NCBI GenBank assembly: GCA_002418865.1
Contig: DIEY01000073.1
Location: forward strand, 1 to 6,794
DNA length: 6,794 bases
Reading direction: 5' to 3'
Source of the DNA: Bacteroidales bacterium UBA5762
GTDB taxonomy: Bacteria; Bacteroidota; Bacteroidia; Bacteroidales; TTA-H9
Shown here: positions 5,733 through 6,794 of the stretch, one piece after another
Layout: the number at the start of each line of letters is the position of its first letter
Numbering within the stretch: position 1 is the first letter of the stretch
Position numbers and translations under genes: made by a program
The notes under the pieces: generated by a model
Database searches by the model: none
What the model was told of the DNA's origin: nothing
The model's input: the letters and a program-made list of their open reading frames with translations, nothing else

Positions 5733-5779
5733 AATCGCAAGTATTAAATTTTAGACGTATATTATTATTTACCGTATGT

Positions 5780-5805
5780 CATTCGTTTTTGAAGAATGTT
5801 TTTTT
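5780..5805 (+). terminator. Weak terminator-like hairpin ahead of the TIR gene
   Basis: CATTC (5780-5784) pairs with GAATG (5794-5798) around nine bases, followed by seven T's (5799-5805). The stem is only five pairs and AT-rich, so it is a weak candidate at best. It could end the upstream operon or attenuate transcription into the TIR gene, 35 bases further on. Confidence 0.3.
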
Positions 5806-5840
5806 ATTTAGTTGGTAATATTCTTATAAGGAGCAAAATT

Positions 5841-6422
5841 ATGGCAAAACGGGTCTTCTTCAGTTTTCACTATAAGGATGTTATAGATTTTCGTGCTAAT
5901 GTTGTTCGTAACCACTGGATGACAAAACCTGACCGAGAAGAGGCTGGATACTTTGACGCTTCTATCTGGGAAAATGCGCGTCGCCAAGGCGATTATACAT
6001 TAAAAAAACTCATAAACGGAGCTCTTGAGAACACTTCAAATACTTGCGTTCTCATTGGTTCTCAGACTTACTTACGTCCTTGGGTTCGATACGAAATACT
6101 CAAAAGTTTTCTAAGGGGCAATTATATTTTTGGTGTTCACATCAACGGTATAAAATCAAAGCAGGGAACTATAGAGCAGCCAGGTCCAGACCCACTTAAA
6201 TTCGTTGGTGTTACTTTTTCGGCAGATGGTTCTACTGTCACGCTTTGGGAGAGAAATGGGGATAAATGGATAGAGTACAACAAAATTGAAGGAACTTCGC
6301 ACTTCCCATATTCTGCTAATGAAATTTATCGAGACCAAGGTTACAATTTGAGTAAATGGTATCCAGTCTATGATTGGATTTCTAATGATGGCTATAATAA
6401 TTTTGCTTCATGGGTAAAGTGA
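5841..6422 (+). CDS. TIR-domain protein, ThsB-like
   Basis: This 193-residue protein resembles the DUF1863/MTH538 TIR-like family that includes Thoeris ThsB, whose members sense phage infection and convert NAD+ into a signal nucleotide that activates a partner effector. The TIR fold covers about 1-125: MAKRVFFSFHYKD is the first strand and BB-loop side, GYFDASIWENARRQGD follows at 36-51, TCVLIGSQTYLRPWVRYEI at 68-86 holds the likely catalytic Glu85, and GNYIFGVHINGIK ends the core. The remaining residues (about 125-193, rich in W, Y and N) look like the usual family C-terminus. The ATG at 5841 is preferred because AAGGAG lies seven bases before it; an upstream ATG at 5796 adds 15 unlikely residues. 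No ThsA gene is present, and the nearest candidate partner is the small membrane protein upstream. Defence is inferred from family and context. Confidence 0.85.
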   Translation: MAKRVFFSFHYKDVIDFRANVVRNHWMTKPDREEAGYFDASIWENARRQGDYTLKKLINGALENTSNTCVLIGSQTYLRPWVRYEILKSFLRGNYIFGVHINGIKSKQGTIEQPGPDPLKFVGVTFSADGSTVTLWERNGDKWIEYNKIEGTSHFPYSANEIYRDQGYNLSKWYPVYDWISNDGYNNFASWVK

Positions 6423-6675
6423 CAAATGCCATAGAAAATTAAAAATGTTTATCATGTGAAATAACGAGCAGTTCAACCTCATTCAAAAATTACTCAATCG
6501 ATATTTTAGAGAATGATAGAAAACAGCGCATTCAAGAAAACATGGTGTATCACTTTAGTTTTGCAGTTCTTATAGTTATTGTAAAGATTAAGCTCGTCTC
6601 CATAATGTAGCCCAATTGGAAATTAGTTCATAACCGCTTGGTTGAAGGTTTACTGGGGAAGAAACCCAGCATAGG
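6423..6675. other. Gene-free right end of the element
   Basis: These 253 AT-rich bases between the TIR stop and the right att copy have no supported gene. The longest plausible peptide (6542-6610, 22 hydrophobic residues) has no ribosome site. No clear terminator for the TIR gene is visible. Integrase arm-binding sites are expected in this position, but no repeat shared with the left end was recognised. Confidence 0.5.
6653..6669. repeat. Short inverted repeat beside attR
   Basis: CTGGG (6653-6657) and CCCAG (6665-6669) form a five-pair stem with a seven-base loop, ending six bases before the right att core. AACC-GCTT-GGTT (6632-6643) lies just before it. They could belong to integrase or Xis binding near attR; no function is shown. 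Confidence 0.35.
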
Positions 6676-6693
6676 CGAATCCTTCCGGGCTCA
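6676..6693 (+). repeat. Right attachment site (attR core)
   Basis: This copy of the left tRNA end is identical for the first 15 bases, then has T where the left has C, followed by CA in both. It should be the original chromosomal tRNA 3' end displaced by integration, and it is followed by its own T-run (6694-6698). The sequence before it does not form a T-stem (AGG instead of GAAGGTT), so this is a fragment, not a second tRNA gene. Confidence 0.78.
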
Positions 6694-6794
6694 TTTTTCA
6701 ATTAATGAGTTCAATCGCATTAAGCAATCAGCTGAAAATCCATCCCGGAAGCGGCGTTCATATTCCACCTAAGTCTCTTTGCCTAATTCTTCCA
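6694..6794. other. Probable chromosomal flank to the right of the element
   Basis: Sequence beyond attR appears somewhat more GC-rich than the DNA before it and should be host chromosome. Short open stretches exist on both strands (plus from 6705 to the window edge; minus from about 6770 to 6694), but neither has a ribosome site or recognisable similarity, so no gene is called. Confidence 0.4.

Noticed and set aside
6542..6610. 22-residue hydrophobic peptide, possible small toxin
   Set aside because: No Shine-Dalgarno, no antitoxin RNA or partner gene visible, and the length is within chance in AT-rich DNA.
6653..6693. Stem of five with a seven-base loop followed by a T-loop-like end, resembling part of a tRNA
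   Set aside because: The loop lacks the invariant U33, there is no T-stem 5' strand and no D-arm or acceptor 5' strand; it is the att fragment plus a chance hairpin.
6694..6794. Open frame at the right edge, on the plus strand from 6705 or on the minus strand
   Set aside because: Both are under 35 codons in the window, without ribosome site or recognisable similarity; they cannot be supported from this much sequence.
1..6794. CRISPR array, insertion sequence or conjugation gene cluster
   Set aside because: No regularly spaced repeats, no transposase, and no coupling protein, VirB-type or capsid genes were found on either strand.

Overview
The window holds one small integrated mobile element almost exactly end to end, about 6.7 kb between two copies of a tRNA 3' end (1-18 and 6676-6693), followed by about 100 bases of what is probably host chromosome. 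The host is a bacterium: there are clear Shine-Dalgarno sites, tightly packed genes, sigma70-like promoters and tRNA-end integration. The integrase, zinc-ribbon and Rep proteins give me a faint impression of Chloroflexota (Anaerolineae), but nothing here proves it and the taxonomy should be treated as open.

Left arm, minus strand, read from about 2919 down to 54: a Rep_trans-family rolling-circle initiator or MobT-like relaxase (1635-2699), a small HTH plus zinc-ribbon protein placed like an excisionase (1099-1518), and a tyrosine integrase (54-1112) overlapping it by 14 nt and lying next to the tRNA end. The 300-base non-coding centre (2700-3000) is dense in structure. A 24-base GC-rich hairpin sits just before rep and looks like a double-strand origin or oriT. 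Two larger imperfect hairpins follow. Then come two divergent promoters overlaid with copies of the motif TCAAGTA/TACTTGA, which look like operators.

Right arm, plus strand: an XRE-family repressor-like protein (3001-3474), a beta-class DNA methyltransferase with a C-terminal Mrr/PD-(D/E)XK-like domain in one chain (3496-5133), a 140-residue protein with three predicted membrane helices (5159-5581), a decayed fragment of a TIR gene (5603 to about 5681), and an intact ThsB-like TIR-domain protein (5841-6422). The last 250 bases before the right att copy have no convincing gene.

Working model: the XRE protein holds a lambda-like switch that keeps rep/xis/int low and tunes its own operon. Induction would excise the element and let Rep nick the central hairpin for rolling-circle replication or helper-dependent conjugative mobilisation; no transfer machinery, coupling protein, capsid or packaging gene is present. 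The cargo is defensive in character: a modification-restriction fusion, plus a membrane protein paired with a TIR enzyme. The most interesting signal is that pair. The membrane protein lacks the macro, SIR2 or SLOG sensor domains of described Thoeris effectors, and the dead TIR start directly behind it suggests that its TIR partner decayed and was replaced by the intact copy downstream.
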